From the NCBI GenBank assembly GCA_000711775.1, contig ARYC01002086.1:1-64000 (forward strand): DNA of 64,000 nt, read 5' to 3'. The stretch's first letter is position 1. Every line of letters begins with the position of its first letter. The stretch is from Oxytricha trifallax (taxonomy: Eukaryota; Ciliophora; Spirotrichea; Sporadotrichida; Oxytrichidae). Shown here one piece after another: positions 23,101-35,189 of this stretch. The position numbers and the translations under genes were made by a program. The notes beneath the pieces are model-generated. The model was not told where the DNA came from. It made no database searches and saw nothing but the letters and a program-made list of their open reading frames with translations.

Positions 23101-26100
23101 TTTAGTTTTGGATTCTGGACATTTAGGCTTTACTCTTCAATCTAAAGGAAGTAAGTTTGTTACAATTAATACTGAATTAAATTCTTTCCACAAACCAATC
23201 ATTGATATTTAACTTCTATAGACTTAAAAATGATTAAAATCTAAGAGCAGGTGACATCCTGAAAAAAGAAATAAAATACTTTTTCTTTAAAATGCTCAAA
23301 ACTAATATATAAATCTTAGTTGGCTCTACTTTATTGGCGATTTATATACTGCTATCTTTACTTGTGCCTTGGAGATTTGCTGAGAATTTTATCAATTTAT
23401 GTCAAATTTATACATTAATACGGAGAAAGTTTGATGGTAAGTATTTAATACACATTTATTTAAAATTATTTAAAAAAAAGACTACATCATAGATCAATAA
23501 ATATTAAATTATTCAATAAAAATCCCAATTTATTTTACATAATTTTAGAGAGAATGGCACTTAAAACACTTAATGAAAAAATAGCCAAAAACTTGAAATA
23601 TCTATGGAGAGATCCAATTATATTAATTTGCACTTTGATCTATCTCATAACTGTAACTTCAAGTATTTGGAGAATTAGAAGACATATAAGTGTATCGAAA
23701 TCAATGATTGATCAATATTTCTTGAAAGAAAAGAATTTTATTATATATTTACTGTTTAATATATAAATATGGATCATTGGGAAGAAGTGAGTGAATTTGA
23801 TATGTTTTCATTTTAATAAATAAAAAGAATGTGGGATTAGATTTAGATAAATATGGGCAATGGGAATTAGATGATAAACACAATCTCATATTAAATATGA
23901 AATTAATCTATTCTTATCTTATAGTAAATTTGAACATTTTCTCTACGGTTTATAATCTCAACACTTATTTATCACACACATTAAAACTTTAAAAACCTAA
24001 TTTTAGACATAGTCCTAGTGCTAACTCTAATCTTGAATATTTTACCCTTTTGGCGCTATAATTTATTATACTAGAGATATAAACTAGAAAAATTAGAAAG
24101 AGATGATCTGATTATTAACCCATTTTAAGCTGTCAGGGATTTACCAGTTGTGGGTTTAGTTGTCTTAATGTGTTTCATAATGCCATGGAGATTTAAAAAA
24201 ATTAATTTTGTTATCATTAAAAATTGTATAACTTTAAAAGATTGAAGGTTTTATATATTAAAAAAATTAATCTTAAGAGTAAAATTGTATTGATTTCATA
24301 AACTAATTTGTTATTGTATAAAATAAAATGGAGAGTTTTCACAACATTAAGATATTTATGTCAGATTCATGAACACTTCCCTGGATACGGTAAGTTTACT
24401 GAGATTTATTTTTGTGAATAATATATTAATCTCTATAATTATAGAAATTAAAAAAATAGAGTCTAAATATGTAACTTTGACATTCAATCTTGGTATCTAA
24501 GATTATCAAAATATCATTACTTTGATTATAAAAATTATCATTGTGTTGGATATATTTAAATAAAACTTTTGCAAATATATTAAAGTACCTAATTCCTATT
24601 TTAATATATTAATTTATTTGAGTACAATTTTCAGCCCATCAAATAGAGAATACACTAAAACCCTATTTTTTGGGAAAACCCTGAGCTATAATGATATTTA
24701 AAAACTTTAAGAGGAGGAATAACTGAGAAGAGCTATGCAGAGGATTGTGTAAAAATTGCACAAAGAAAAAAATAAACATTATAATATAATTAAATTTAGA
24801 TTAATTTTACTCTTAAAGATTATGAATTAAAATTACCTTTAATTTCCAAAATTATTATACTACTATTAAAGGAATAAGATGACTCAAAAAATACTAAATT
24901 AAATAAATTAAAATTTTGAATAATTATATATTTTAGATTATTTTACCTTCAATAAAATCATTTCTTTTTACTATCTAACTCGCGATTTAATAATAAACAA
25001 TCATTCATTTCAATACAATTTATTGTGTTTATTATAATACAAGATCTGCCTGTATATTAAAATTTCTACTGATTAAAATTAAAAAAATTATTCTACTTTT
25101 TAGTAGAATTCAACTTAGGAATATATAAAGGACCCATCACTTACAATTAAAATATAATTTATACATTATTTTTTTCATAGTTTTCTCCAACTTTAATTAA
25201 ATTCCTGTAATATCTATTTCCTCTTTCAGTGCTAACTTTCTACCACATAGGTCTATTCCTGTACATTTACAAAAATCTTGAAACTTTAGTACGACCTAAA
25301 CCCCTTGACCTAGACAAATTGAAGAAAATATTTGATTATTAATAATATTAAGCTTTGACTGTGATGTACCCAGAATTACAAGAGAAAGTTTGGGATTCAA
25401 TGTACCCACATGATGTGAGATATGCCATAAAAGTTTCTAATAAGGAATTTGTAAAAACTGTTATGTATTTGCCATCTAAAAAAAAATAAATTTTTATAGC
25501 TAACTTAATTAAATCTCAAGAATTAAGAATTAATAAATTTGAAATTTTATTGCCACTAACTTTGTTGACTTTGATTTTCAATCCATACAGAACATATCAA
25601 TTCTTCCTCGGTAACAAACTTCACAAATTTTTTGAATATGAGGAAACTGAGAACATTCGAGTCATTCAGTAAATTGAAGAGTATAAAAGAGGAAATATAG
25701 TCAGGTATTTTATTGAGAGTCTCACAGACTTTCTTTCTTTCATTGCGGGAACTGTGATTATGTTAACTGGGTTCAGAAGTATTTACATGATCGCAATATT
25801 GTCAGTAAATGGGCATTTGAGCGTTTTCAATAGATTACTGAGAAGAATTACCAAAAGTAGTTAGTTTTTAATTCTTTCATTTTTTATCTCAAAAAATCAT
25901 ATCTTATTTGGAATATTATTTCAAAATATTTAAACATTTATATAAAAAAATTATCTAAGTAGCCTGCTAATTATCAAAATGCAATAAGTTGAAAGTAGAG
26001 AAAGAGAGAAGTAAAAATAAATTGAATTAAATGAGGAAAGTATTATAGATTAAATTAAAAAACAAGATAATTACTTAAGCATAAAAGAATGCATTTGGCT

Positions 26101-27798
26101 TAGTTTAATAGAATGGGTGTTAGATTTGCTTTTATTGCCATTCTTACTTGCCTATTTCATATATTTTTTAAGCGTATTTTAATTTAAACTAAAATCTAGA
26201 AAAATAAAACAATTATTATTTCATCCTGATCCCCTGGCGCTTATCAGATCTTTTTGAAATGGCTGTTTCTTAATTCGAAAGAGTTCCAACTTAAAAAGTT
26301 AAGAAATCTCACTATATGCGCGAAGTAAATAAAGGTCAATTACCTAAGAGATGAAATTTATAAATATTAATTATTAAAAATCCCTTTAGTAATTTGCTTC
26401 TCTGATTCAGGATATTTAATTTATATAAAATTTTATTTGAGAGATTACAAGCAGCAATTTATCTCTTCAAATACATACTCATAGATTACTTAACTTTCGT
26501 TCTCTCTTTAATCTTAGTCGTAACAGTATGGCGAGCCCAAAACACCCTCGAGTTAGTGTATAGCAATTTTCTGTTGCGATTTACTAGAGATAAAAACACC
26601 AAAGCTTACTTGAAGACTATGATTAAAGATAAGACTTTGATACAGTAAATAGTTAAGGAATTTAAATCATTGGCTTTGGATAGTGTTTTCTTGGTTTTGA
26701 TTATATTAAACGTTCTTATGATCAGTAGAGTCAAAGTTTTGTATTAAAGACTATATTTAGTATTTTTATTTATATCAAACTTACTTTCAAAAAAGTATTT
26801 CAAACAGTGCTTATAAAATACCTGTACGCTAAAATATTTTTATAAAGTTTTATAGAATTTTAATAAAAGACTCCATGGAGTATACATAAAGAAAAAGAAT
26901 AGATAAGAAGTACAAGCACTTAATTTAATAAATAAAGTTAAAAGTTTGAAATAAGCTCTGCTTAACAAGAAGGAATAATAAGAAGATGAAAACTTAGAAA
27001 AGGATAAACAAGTGAAGAAGAAAGTTCAGATTTCTGATTTGAGCAAAAATGTAATGTCCGTCTTATTGCCTAATCTAGAGCACAATGAAATCTTAAGATT
27101 GGAGTAATGCTCTCGCAAGATGCTAATCAATGGGTTACACATTATTATTAAATTAGTATCTTCTTAATACAATTTATTATTTTTTAATAAATTTAGGGCA
27201 TCACTGGCCTGTATGGAAGAATATTTATCAAGAGTAACATTTGAAAAACCCAAAAATACCTAAAGAATACTCTTATATGAACATGATAGAGCAGCAAAAC
27301 AATGATTACAGAGCCACTTGCGCTAGAAGTTTCTTGTATCTGAAATAGAATGTGGAGGCAGAAATACCGGAAGAGTTACTTGACTATACTAAAGGATCTA
27401 GAGTTATCATAGTGGAAAAACCTTTTAATATAATGGAAAATAAAGCTTTAATAAATTTAAAGTTATACTTGAAATTCAAGAATTTAAGTACTCATTTATA
27501 ATATTATTCTTACAAAATAGTGGAGGAACTAATTCATTCAATCCAAGAGTTACCCTACGTTTACAACTACCCACTTGATTTTATTGACAAATTATTGCAC
27601 TCAGTAACTTCCGAATTCTAAGAATTTTATGATGCCAAGATATAAAATTACATAAATATGCCTAGGAAGAGTTTTCTAAGTTTTGTACTTTTAGGAATAT
27701 CTATTGATGAAAATATGGATAATTTAATTATAAATTTTTATAAGGTGAAATCAGTGAACAAAATCAATTATAAATTAGACATTTAAAATAGCTAATGA
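20186..27798 (+). CDS. Multi-exon membrane protein with repeated helix-WR motif and C-terminal F-box-like domain
   Basis: Dozens of short coding blocks, most bordered by GTAAGT/AG introns of about 50-150 nt, encode hydrophobic helices that each end in a Trp-Arg or Tyr-Arg/Lys motif. Examples: TPYRIKYLW (20938), FPWRKSIL (20648), VPWRYQKHY (21450), TIWRIPMHY (22148), FPWRKQHF (22425), TPYKISYLW (22912), VPWRFAENF (23365), SIWRIRRH (23665), PFWRYNLL (24043), MPWRFKKI (24183), NPYRTYQFF (25588), IPWRLSDLF (26231) and TVWRAQNTL (26528). Gln-rich linkers precede some modules (22560-22830, 25980-26100). The last part is soluble: LPNLEHNEILRLEQCSRK joined across a 64-bp IES to HHWPVWKNIYQE, the pattern of an F-box (Skp1-binding, SCF ubiquitin ligases). 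It stops at TGA 27796. It could be two or three tandem genes; the start is uncertain. Confidence 0.6.
27132..27198 (+). other. Candidate 64-bp IES, pointer GGG
   Basis: GGG at 27132-27134 and 27196-27198. Joining at GGG gives the in-frame F-box reading LINGHHWPVW. The alternative GT-AG intron at the same place would shift the frame, so IES removal explains the data better. Confidence 0.5.
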
Positions 27799-27907
27799 TT
27801 CATATTTTCTGGCTAGATAAATATTAAATTAAGACCGTTCATAGTATTTTAGTAATAGTTTAAATTTATAACACTTATAAATGGAGGAATACCTAAATAA
27901 AAAGAAC

Positions 27908-28561
27908 ATGGACCCTGCTTTATTTTTTCAGGGTCTGGATATCTTAGACTAGAAATTCCGCAATAAATTCCTGGACAAACATCGCAATTTAAAGTCAATG
28001 ATACATCTATGTCAGCATCAGGCCTACTCCCACCCAGGTCTTGCATACGCAGAGTCTGAAGACAGAGCTAGACAGTGCTTTTTGCCATTAATGCTTGTGA
28101 GGAGACATGCCAGTGTTATGATGGAAAATGCCAAGGGAGAGTTTGCGGAATGTATGAGTAAACTTGAAGCTGAGGCTGCTAGCTTAAATGGTGGTATTTC
28201 ACCAGAGAAAGCTGGAATCTTTATTAAATTTCTCATAAAATTTAAAACTTATACACCTTGATAACATTTATAAAGCCTTCTTTATCGAAAACGGCAGAAC
28301 ATTAGTATTTATTTTATATATGTTTAAATCTACCAGAATGGCCTTGATAAAGGCAGACAAGAATGCTTACAAGGCTATAAGCATAACCTTAAAAAATAAA
28401 TCCCGATTGTTCACTCATACTACGATGGCTACATAATGAACTATAACCTAAAAGACGGCAGTTTAATTAAGGTTATCAAAGATGAGCAATAGGTTTAAAA
28501 ATAAGCTGCTACTAATAAATCACAAAAGAAGGACACTGAAAACAAAAGTGATGTTTTATGA
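27908..28561 (+). CDS. Small hypothetical protein, two segments
   Basis: ATG 27908 (MDPALFFQGLDIL), 110 bp after the stop of the previous gene. The first segment to about 28230 encodes a Cys/Ala-rich helical protein (RQCFLPLMLVRRHASVMM, EFAECMSKLEAEAASL). Its own frame ends at TGA 28259, but a second protein-like segment, 28330-28561 (GRQECLQGYKHNLKK, HSYYDGYIMNYNLKDG), continues in the same sense and ends at TGA 28559. I infer that the AT-rich interval between them is eliminated, giving a protein of about 180 residues. The spaced Cys residues resemble small mitochondrial import proteins, but the match is too weak to name. Confidence 0.5.
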
Positions 28562-28910
28562 GAGAAATGGAAAATAGAAAAACAATTAAAGATTTTTTAT
28601 ATTTTTTTATAGATTTTTATTTCTTTAACTTTATGAATGTTTACTTTACAATTTTTGATTGATTTTATTAATCTTAACAAATTCTTTATAAAATTAATAT
28701 TTTTTGCGTTGATTTACTAAAGTATTATAAAGCATAGAGTTTACAAAACTGTAAAAAATAAAAGATAAAATCTTATTGATAATATAAATATACATTCTTA
28801 TATATTACCTTTCATAGAATAATTATCAGCTTCAGTTTTATGATTCCAAAGGAAATTGCCCTTATTATATTCAGTGTACTTATTATGATTATTTCTCTGC
28901 CTTAATTTCT
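28562..28910. other. Convergent intergenic spacer
   Basis: About 350 bp of AT-rich DNA between the 3' ends of two convergent genes. No gene or repeat seen. Confidence 0.5.
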
Positions 28911-29334
28911 TCAGTTACTTGTAGAATAATTGATTTTGAGTCTCTTAGCACTATTATGATTATTAACGATATCAGATTCGTATTTCTATTTTTCTTGAGT
29001 GGTTTTCGCATTGCATTCATCACTGCTGCTTATGTCATCAAACTTTCTTTTCTTGCTAGTGCTCTTATTACTGTGATGTTTGTTACAAAGAATGTTCAAG
29101 TTATCACTTGCAGTGCTAGAAAGTGTACTAAGTGTAAAAATAGGTGAAGATTTGTTGCTTGAGGTGGATGCGAGTGGAAATGAGTCAGCTGAGGTAGATT
29201 TCTCGGAGGGGACACCATCCACCATACTGCACATCTCATCATTTCCATCTACTTTAACTTGCTTAATAAGTACGTATTACTGCTAGTCTGGGTGATCTTG
29301 AGATTTTTACTAAGATTTATGCATGGAAGGTCTG
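28911..29334 (-). CDS. Ser-rich protein with nuclear-localisation-like motif
   Basis: Open in ciliate code from ATG 29334 (MHKSQQKSQDHPD) to TGA 28913-28911, about 140 residues. Composition is Ser/Thr/Asn-rich and acidic, with a basic cluster STSKKRKFDD near residue 95 that looks like a nuclear localisation signal, and a second one, AKRLK, near the end. No domain is recognised. It may be a complete small gene or the last segment of a longer one. Confidence 0.5.
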
Positions 29335-29575
29335 ATCAATTCAAGGGAGTTAAGGGGTTTATTTTAGGGTGGGGATTGTTACTTAAGAGTTAGGAATTAA
29401 TTGCATTTTAAGGAGTTATAGTTTGTTGAAAGAGAAGAAGTTTAGATAAGAGCTCTTATCTTTGTTCTCATTTAATCCATGTTATGCTTCAATCTTCCAA
29501 ATCCAAGTTTATTTTACATTATTAAATAGAGCTTATAAATTTTAATAAAAGTTAAATGCAATTTATTAAAAGTCT

Positions 29576-31618
29576 TCATAAATTAAATATTAAAATTGAA
29601 GTATTGGCAGTTTCTGCTTCTATGCTAAATTGAATTGCTATTTCGATATCTACTAAGATTTTTCCTTTGTTTATATGAATAAAGGTAACTTAGAATCTCT
29701 GAAATCTTTCAACTTCTTATTCTTTTGCTATTTATTTGCTAATCTTGTCGATAGTGGATTTAACAAACATTCAAAGTTATAAAAATATTTTAATACTAAG
29801 AATCTATATATATAAATATATATATATATAACTTTAAATCAAAATATGATGGATTTTAAATGATGATTATTAAATCATTTTACTTATAATTAATGAATTA
29901 GTCAGTGAAACTGTACTTATCAAGTTAAGAGATTGCCATGGCAACGTTCAGATTCGGGTCTTTAGAGGGAACGTAAGTTCTAAAATCTGGCAGCATATTT
30001 GACTGAGGCTAGAACCCAATACCTCTTGGACTACACCCATCAAACTACTACAGATTGTTATTGATCTGGATATAATCATATCTCTCACAAACATCGTCAG
30101 CAAACATTTGAAGTTCATCTTTGTGATCGCCATTCAAACTAGTCATAGAATTGTGATTGCTGTTAATTTCAAATCTGTTGTGAGAATTCAGGTTCATAGG
30201 GTAGCTGTGGTTTGGCGAATTTTAAGGATTATACATACTTCGCATGTTGTTACCTTGATCAAGGAAAGTGTCGATTTGAACTTTATTATAAAATTTAAGA
30301 TGTTTTCAAGGTAACAAAAAACCATAAAAGTCTTCAAGTTTTATTTGTAAACCTCATCTTGCATCATATCCAATTCATTTATGGGAATAGGCATATTTGC
30401 TGTACTATCTCGATCATCAGAATCTTTGCGATACATCATTCTTGGACAATCTTCAAGTTGATTCTAATTGTACTGTTATAAGTCGTCTCTCATCTCTTAA
30501 TCAATTAACATTTACTAAGAATTTCTACTGATTGGTTCGAGACACATCTGATTGCTATGCTCTTTTCCTGAACAGAAGTTAGCTTCTTCTCTCTAGTTTG
30601 AATCACCACTTTTACTGCCATGATGATATACACTTTTAGGAAGACCTTTCGAATCCAAATATAACTCATGCACAACTTTATCGAGGACGCACAAACTCAT
30701 GCCATCGTGGAATCCTAATTCACTAACTTGTAATTACGTCATTTATTTGTAGTCGTCCATATACTCCATTATTTTACCTTCAAATTCTAGCAAAACTTAA
30801 ACTGTAGAGAGCGAGAAGAAGGAGCTGACCATACGCTTGAACTCGCTTAGCTTCATTTACAAAGAAAAATTCTTAGCGATTCTGTATGTATAATTACAGT
30901 TAAAGACCAAAATCATGCGAGCTGGAAATAAATCGAATTACTCTTAGATTTCGCCATCTTGCTTCAATCTATAGATAAACATTAATATTAATTTTAGTAA
31001 AAACCAAAAATTATAGATAAAATGCATTCATTTTCCTTTAAAACTTAAACTTTAAATAATTTGTTTATAGTTTATACAATTAAGGACCTGGGCTATTGAC
31101 AAATAGTGAGTTAACTAATTTCATCCACGTTTTTACAGGTATAAAAACTGAGTTTTAAACAAGCTCGTTTCCTTAAAACTTCAGATAGTAGCACTATGAA
31201 TTACCATTATTTTCAAGGTTATATTTAACGCAATTGTCATGCTCTTTCTTATCATTCAGTATATATAATAAAAGTTTACTTATATCATTTTTAGAGAGTA
31301 TTATTTAAGGAAATGTATGTTTTATTGATTTTTGGAGAAATTCTGATTAAGATTTTGAAATTCCACTAAGCTTAAATTATCAATTAGCCCTGGTTTAGTA
31401 AGCAACAAATTCTAAATCAAGTCATTTGCGTTTCCACCCTGTTAAAACTCTTCCAACGTCAATTGTAAGTGCTAGCCATATTATGTGTAAGTATTCCACC
31501 AATTAATATCCAAAATGCATCCTAAACCAAGCCAAGGTTAAGCTGAAACTTAGGAAATTACATCCTAAAATGCCTAATATTCTGCTTGCACAGATCCTAT
31601 ATTATATTAATTCATCAT
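29576..31618 (-). CDS. DUSP and ubiquitin-like domain protein (USP-type N-terminus)
   Basis: ATG 31618 (MMNQYNIGSVQAE), TGA 29578-29576. The first blocks match a DUSP domain, the module at the N-terminus of USP4/11/15-type deubiquitinases: DINWWNTYTQYG near residue 40, then KPGLIDNLSLVEF, then VPVKTWMKLVNSLF followed by NSPGPQLYRLK. Next comes a ubiquitin-like fold (ARMILVFNCNYTYRIAKN, KLSEFKRMVSSFF, LGFHDGMSLCVLD). The remainder is Asn/Ser-rich and disordered, and no C19 peptidase Cys or His box is visible, so this is not a complete USP here. Blocks are separated by short AT-rich segments; the one at about 30290-30360 can be removed with a GTT pointer in frame (DEVQIDTFLDQG). Confidence 0.6.
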
Positions 31619-31729
31619 TTTTAAATTAAACTCTAAAGTAATACTATAATAATTATTGACTTATTTTTATTTATTTTCTCATACGTTTTTAGTTTAATGT
31701 GACTTATCATGATAGTTTATCTATAGGAT

Positions 31730-32308
31730 TCATTTATATTCAAATTTTTACATAGTACTATTTATTAAACATTTTTATACCTTTCTCTATTATTCCTAGG
31801 GCTTAAGAGCCATGCCAAAACGTTTTCTATTAGAATTGCGTCTTAATGTAGCAAACTACAGCACATCAAGCATTATATAGGCAGCTAGATAGTTAACCAG
31901 TTTCATTTGTGAATCCCAGTTTTACAAATGGCTTAAATAATCACTTAACAACTGTGGTAAGAGTTATTATAAAGATTCAACTAAACTTAGAGTAGTTGGG
32001 AGTGCAAACCATGTAGTACTGTTCCATGTATCACTCCCATTTATTATCAAAGAGCTATTTGATAAACTAATATTTGACAACATTATTGGGTCTATAAATT
32101 AAGTTGAGTTTCCCACTGTTTAATCATCTATTGGAAGTTGGGTTGATATAGAACTTCCAATTAGTTTATCATAGGCTCCAAAGCTCTCTAAAAGTAAGAG
32201 AGGCAGTAATGGGTAGGAAATATATATTATCGCTTGGACAATAGAAAACAGAAGTTTTGGTATTGCAAAAATCATTTGTGAATAGAGACTGGACTTGTCT
32301 ACTTTCAT
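31730..32308 (-). CDS. Small membrane protein, unknown
   Basis: Uninterrupted frame from ATG 32308 to TGA 31732-31730, 192 residues. A hydrophobic helix near residues 15-45 (LLFSIVQAIIYISYPLLPLLLL) is followed by an Asn/Ser-rich region with several N-x-S/T sequons (NISLSNSS, NGSD, NST), as expected of a lumenal or extracellular domain. A basic tail follows (RRNSNRKRFG). Family not recognised. Confidence 0.55.
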
Positions 32309-32901
32309 GAATACTAGTTTCTATAAGCAAATATTATTGTAATGATTTAAAGTTATATAAAACTAGAATACGTTTTTAGAAACTTAAGCATATCAGAAAT
32401 GATAAGATTTAATTAAAAAAAACTTAATTACTAATCAATTTGTCCTAGTAAGATATTTTCTTTAGCATTCATTTTAAAATATGATATCTTTAAAAACAAG
32501 TATCTTTTATATCAATACTTACTTAAACAAAGTTTAGAACAAGAAATAAGGGCAAGAAATAGGATTAGGCTAGAACTCTATAGAACAAAAACACTATCAA
32601 AAAGTAGGGTATGTCTAGAATGTAGAGTATCAAATGTTTCCGGCCTTTTTCTTGTTAAGGCTGCCGATCGAATTATTACTCTTATTAATTCATTTTTTAA
32701 TTAATTATTAAGATATTTACAAAAAAGTTTGTATTATGTATATTTCCAAAATTATTTTGAATGATAGTGTTAAAGTAAATACTTTATATAATAAAAAATT
32801 TTAATTTTTCGACTTTATACAGAAAAATATGCCTAATGCTTAAATAAATAAAAATTGGGTTAAATTTAATTATGAATATATAATGAATAAAAGTTTATTA
32901 A
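32309..32901. other. AT-rich spacer
   Basis: About 590 bp of AT-rich DNA upstream of the small membrane protein gene. No coding pattern in ciliate code, no repeat or RNA gene identified. Confidence 0.5.
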
Positions 32902-33948
32902 TCAGATGTATTCCTCTTCTTTTTAGCCCATTACGATCTGCTGCTTCTATTTCTAGAATTATTGGGTGTCTATGACTTTAGCTCTTAAAATATGAGAATC
33001 TTCCTCTACTTTTCTTATTTTTGCTTTTAATTCGTCTTCGTCTCCTCCCATCATTATTTATGGATTTATAACACAAAAATGTAGGATATTATCATGATAT
33101 AGGTATAGTTTCTAATAAGTATTTTTGAAGTAAGTTTATCAAATTAAACTAAATCATCTACTTCTTGCGCTTTAATGCTTCCTTTTCCTTGAAATGCTTC
33201 TCTAGATAATCGGGAATAGCCATGGGGTTAGCTTTAGTGTCTATACTTCCAACTATTGATCTAAAAATCTTTTTCTCTCTAACAACGCACTCACGGAATG
33301 AATTATACTAGTCCGAGCAGTCTGAGATACTAAAATTCAAAGGTGTTAATTTATGTTGATTTAGTAAAAATTTTATGTATATTAAGATGGGAATCGAGAT
33401 TTTATGTAAGAATAGCGTTATATACAAGAATTTTTCATAATAAACTCTCGATAAATGTTGGGATCGATAAAGTCAAATGAACTTACTTTTGATTGGGTGT
33501 TTTGGGTTTCCACATCAAATTTTGACAATAAGATAAATCACAGCCCACTTCTTTGCAAATCATCATAGATAACTCGTCTATTGTTAATTTGGGCGAGGCT
33601 CTATAGTGCCGCCAATAATTATTGTCCGTCCTACATATTGCATACAATTCATCTGTATATTTTATTATTAAATTCGAAAATTGCATTTAAAGTTATGCTT
33701 ATAGCTTTTTAAACTATACATCTAAAAACCACCAATATATATGATTATCTGGATGTTTATCTCTAATTTATTCTTATCTAATCCCATCAGCTATCTAAAA
33801 TCATGAATATTAGGTTTCATTTTTGTATAGAATTACTCAAAAATAACAATTTAACAATTTTTAGTTCAATACTTACTCCTTTAAATAGAGTGTTCGTTTA
33901 AGTAAGATCTTTTTTCTTCTTGTAAGATTGCCAAAATTCTTCTGTCAT
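32902..33948 (-). CDS. Small CX9C (CHCH-like) protein
   Basis: Four minus-strand blocks: 33948-33875 (MTEEFWQSYKKKKDLTQ, then GTAAGT donor), 33815-33710, 33686-33483 and 33350-32902 (last block after another gap, TGA at 32904-32902). The Cys pattern is GCDLSYCQNLMW, then DCSDQYNSFRECV, a C-x9-C spacing typical of mitochondrial intermembrane-space CHCH proteins, followed by a Lys/Glu-rich helix. The protein would be about 200 residues. Mitochondrial location is an inference from the Cys spacing only. Confidence 0.45.
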
Positions 33949-34632
33949 GTTTTTAATAATTATTAAGGTTAATTTTAATTATTATACAATTTATAATTTT
34001 AATGAGGTTTATTTTTTTTACCTTTTAATGTTTTTTTTTATTACTATTAATTATTTTTATCTAAATAATATGATATTTTATTAGAGATAATTTGCAAAAT
34101 TATAATTTTTATTTTTGAATTCCACTTAACCCAATTTTAATTGTTACTGAGCAAATTAACAAGTTAATGAATCATGATAAATAATAAGAAAAATAGATGA
34201 TTGTAAGAATTTAATTATTTGTAATAAGAATACTTTTTAATGAAAATGAAAGCATAGTTTCTAAAACAGCTTTGTAATTTCAGCATTCATTTTCACAAAT
34301 ATCTGCATGTCAATATTCTTTTCAGTACCTTCTTAAGTTCTTCAAGCTTACAGCTACTCTTACAAAGTTGTTCCTCTAAAAATGAAAATTTTGGATGTAT
34401 TTTGTAGCTTCCATTTTTTGTGAGTGCAACCCCTCCATCTGCGTTGATCTGTATTAGTTTCCATTTTCTAATTATTAATTTCATTTTAATATATCGATTT
34501 CCTATTATGTATTGTAAATATATATATTTATTGATGATTTTTACACACAAACACACTCTTTCAATACAATATTAATAGTAATTACTTTCAATGAATCTGA
34601 TAAAAATATTTATTTTATTGTGTCTGCCTCAA
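33949..34632. other. AT-rich region with one weak open frame
   Basis: Mostly AT-rich spacer. On the minus strand 34556-34290 is open (KWKLIQINADGGVALTKN, then Lys/Leu-rich) and could be a segment of a gene, but start, neighbours and composition do not decide it. Confidence 0.35.
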
Positions 34633-35039
34633 TCATTAACCATTGCCGTCTTGAGAGCCAATTGGAGCCCCTCCCTGACCCGCACCTGCAGCTGAGAAAA
34701 CTTCCTTGACTACGGCTTGAATCTTATCGCTGCCAATTACAATGCAAACTTCATGCGCATTTTACCCGTTGCTACCTCCCACTAATAAAGTTGTTTTTCT
34801 CAATTCTCCCATTTAGTTATTGGGAAAATTAAAATATTGTAACTAATATTAGATTGAAGTATGTAACTGCTAATTACATTAATTTATAAGATTTTTGCAA
34901 TATTATTCTATTTCATATACTGGTTGACGTCCTGGAGGATATTGTTTATTAACTGGACTATCTCGTTAGTCTGCTCGTTGTCAATAGGCAGAGAGGAAGT
35001 TATCTCGCCCTTCAAATCAATTATCACTTGTCCTTTCAT
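34633..35039 (-). CDS. Roadblock/LC7-like small protein (Ragulator LAMTOR4-type candidate)
   Basis: ATG 35039 (MKGQVIIDLKGEITSS), TGA 34635-34633, about 120 residues after splicing a 35-nt intron (34843-34877). The predicted order strand (GQVIIDLKGEI), helix (NEIVQLINNILQDVNQY), strand (RKTTLLVGG), strand (HEVCIVIGSDKI) is that of a roadblock/longin-like fold. The size and the short first strand resemble the Ragulator subunit LAMTOR4, which scaffolds Rag GTPases on lysosomes. A Gly/Ala tail follows. The fold call is moderate; the specific orthology is tentative. Confidence 0.45.
34843..34877 (-). other. 35-nt GT-AG intron
   Basis: Coding-strand GTAATTAGC...AATATTAG. Removal joins KILQIN to LQYFNFPNN and on to MGELRKTT in frame, while the unspliced reading meets TGA. 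The very small size fits spirotrich introns. Confidence 0.6.
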
Positions 35040-35189
35040 TTTTAAAGATAATTTTATTATAATTTTACAGATTTACTTTACTTATAATTCCTCAAATAAT
35101 TGCATATGGAATTACCAAAATACTTATAAAGAAATTAAGGAAAAATTGTTTTATTTATTGAAGATAATTTATATTGTTATATTTGTATT

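Noticed and set aside
27849..28236. Minus-strand open frames opposite the small two-segment gene
   Set aside because: They overlap a better plus-strand frame with a start, Cys-rich helical composition and a continuation downstream.
28986..29147. Plus-strand hydrophobic frame
   Set aside because: Antisense of the Ser-rich minus-strand frame, which is longer and has a stop and composition that fit the ciliate code.
34255..34310. MQIFVK on the minus strand, like the start of ubiquitin
   Set aside because: Only six residues match and the reading continues as unrelated sequence; chance in AT-rich DNA is more likely.
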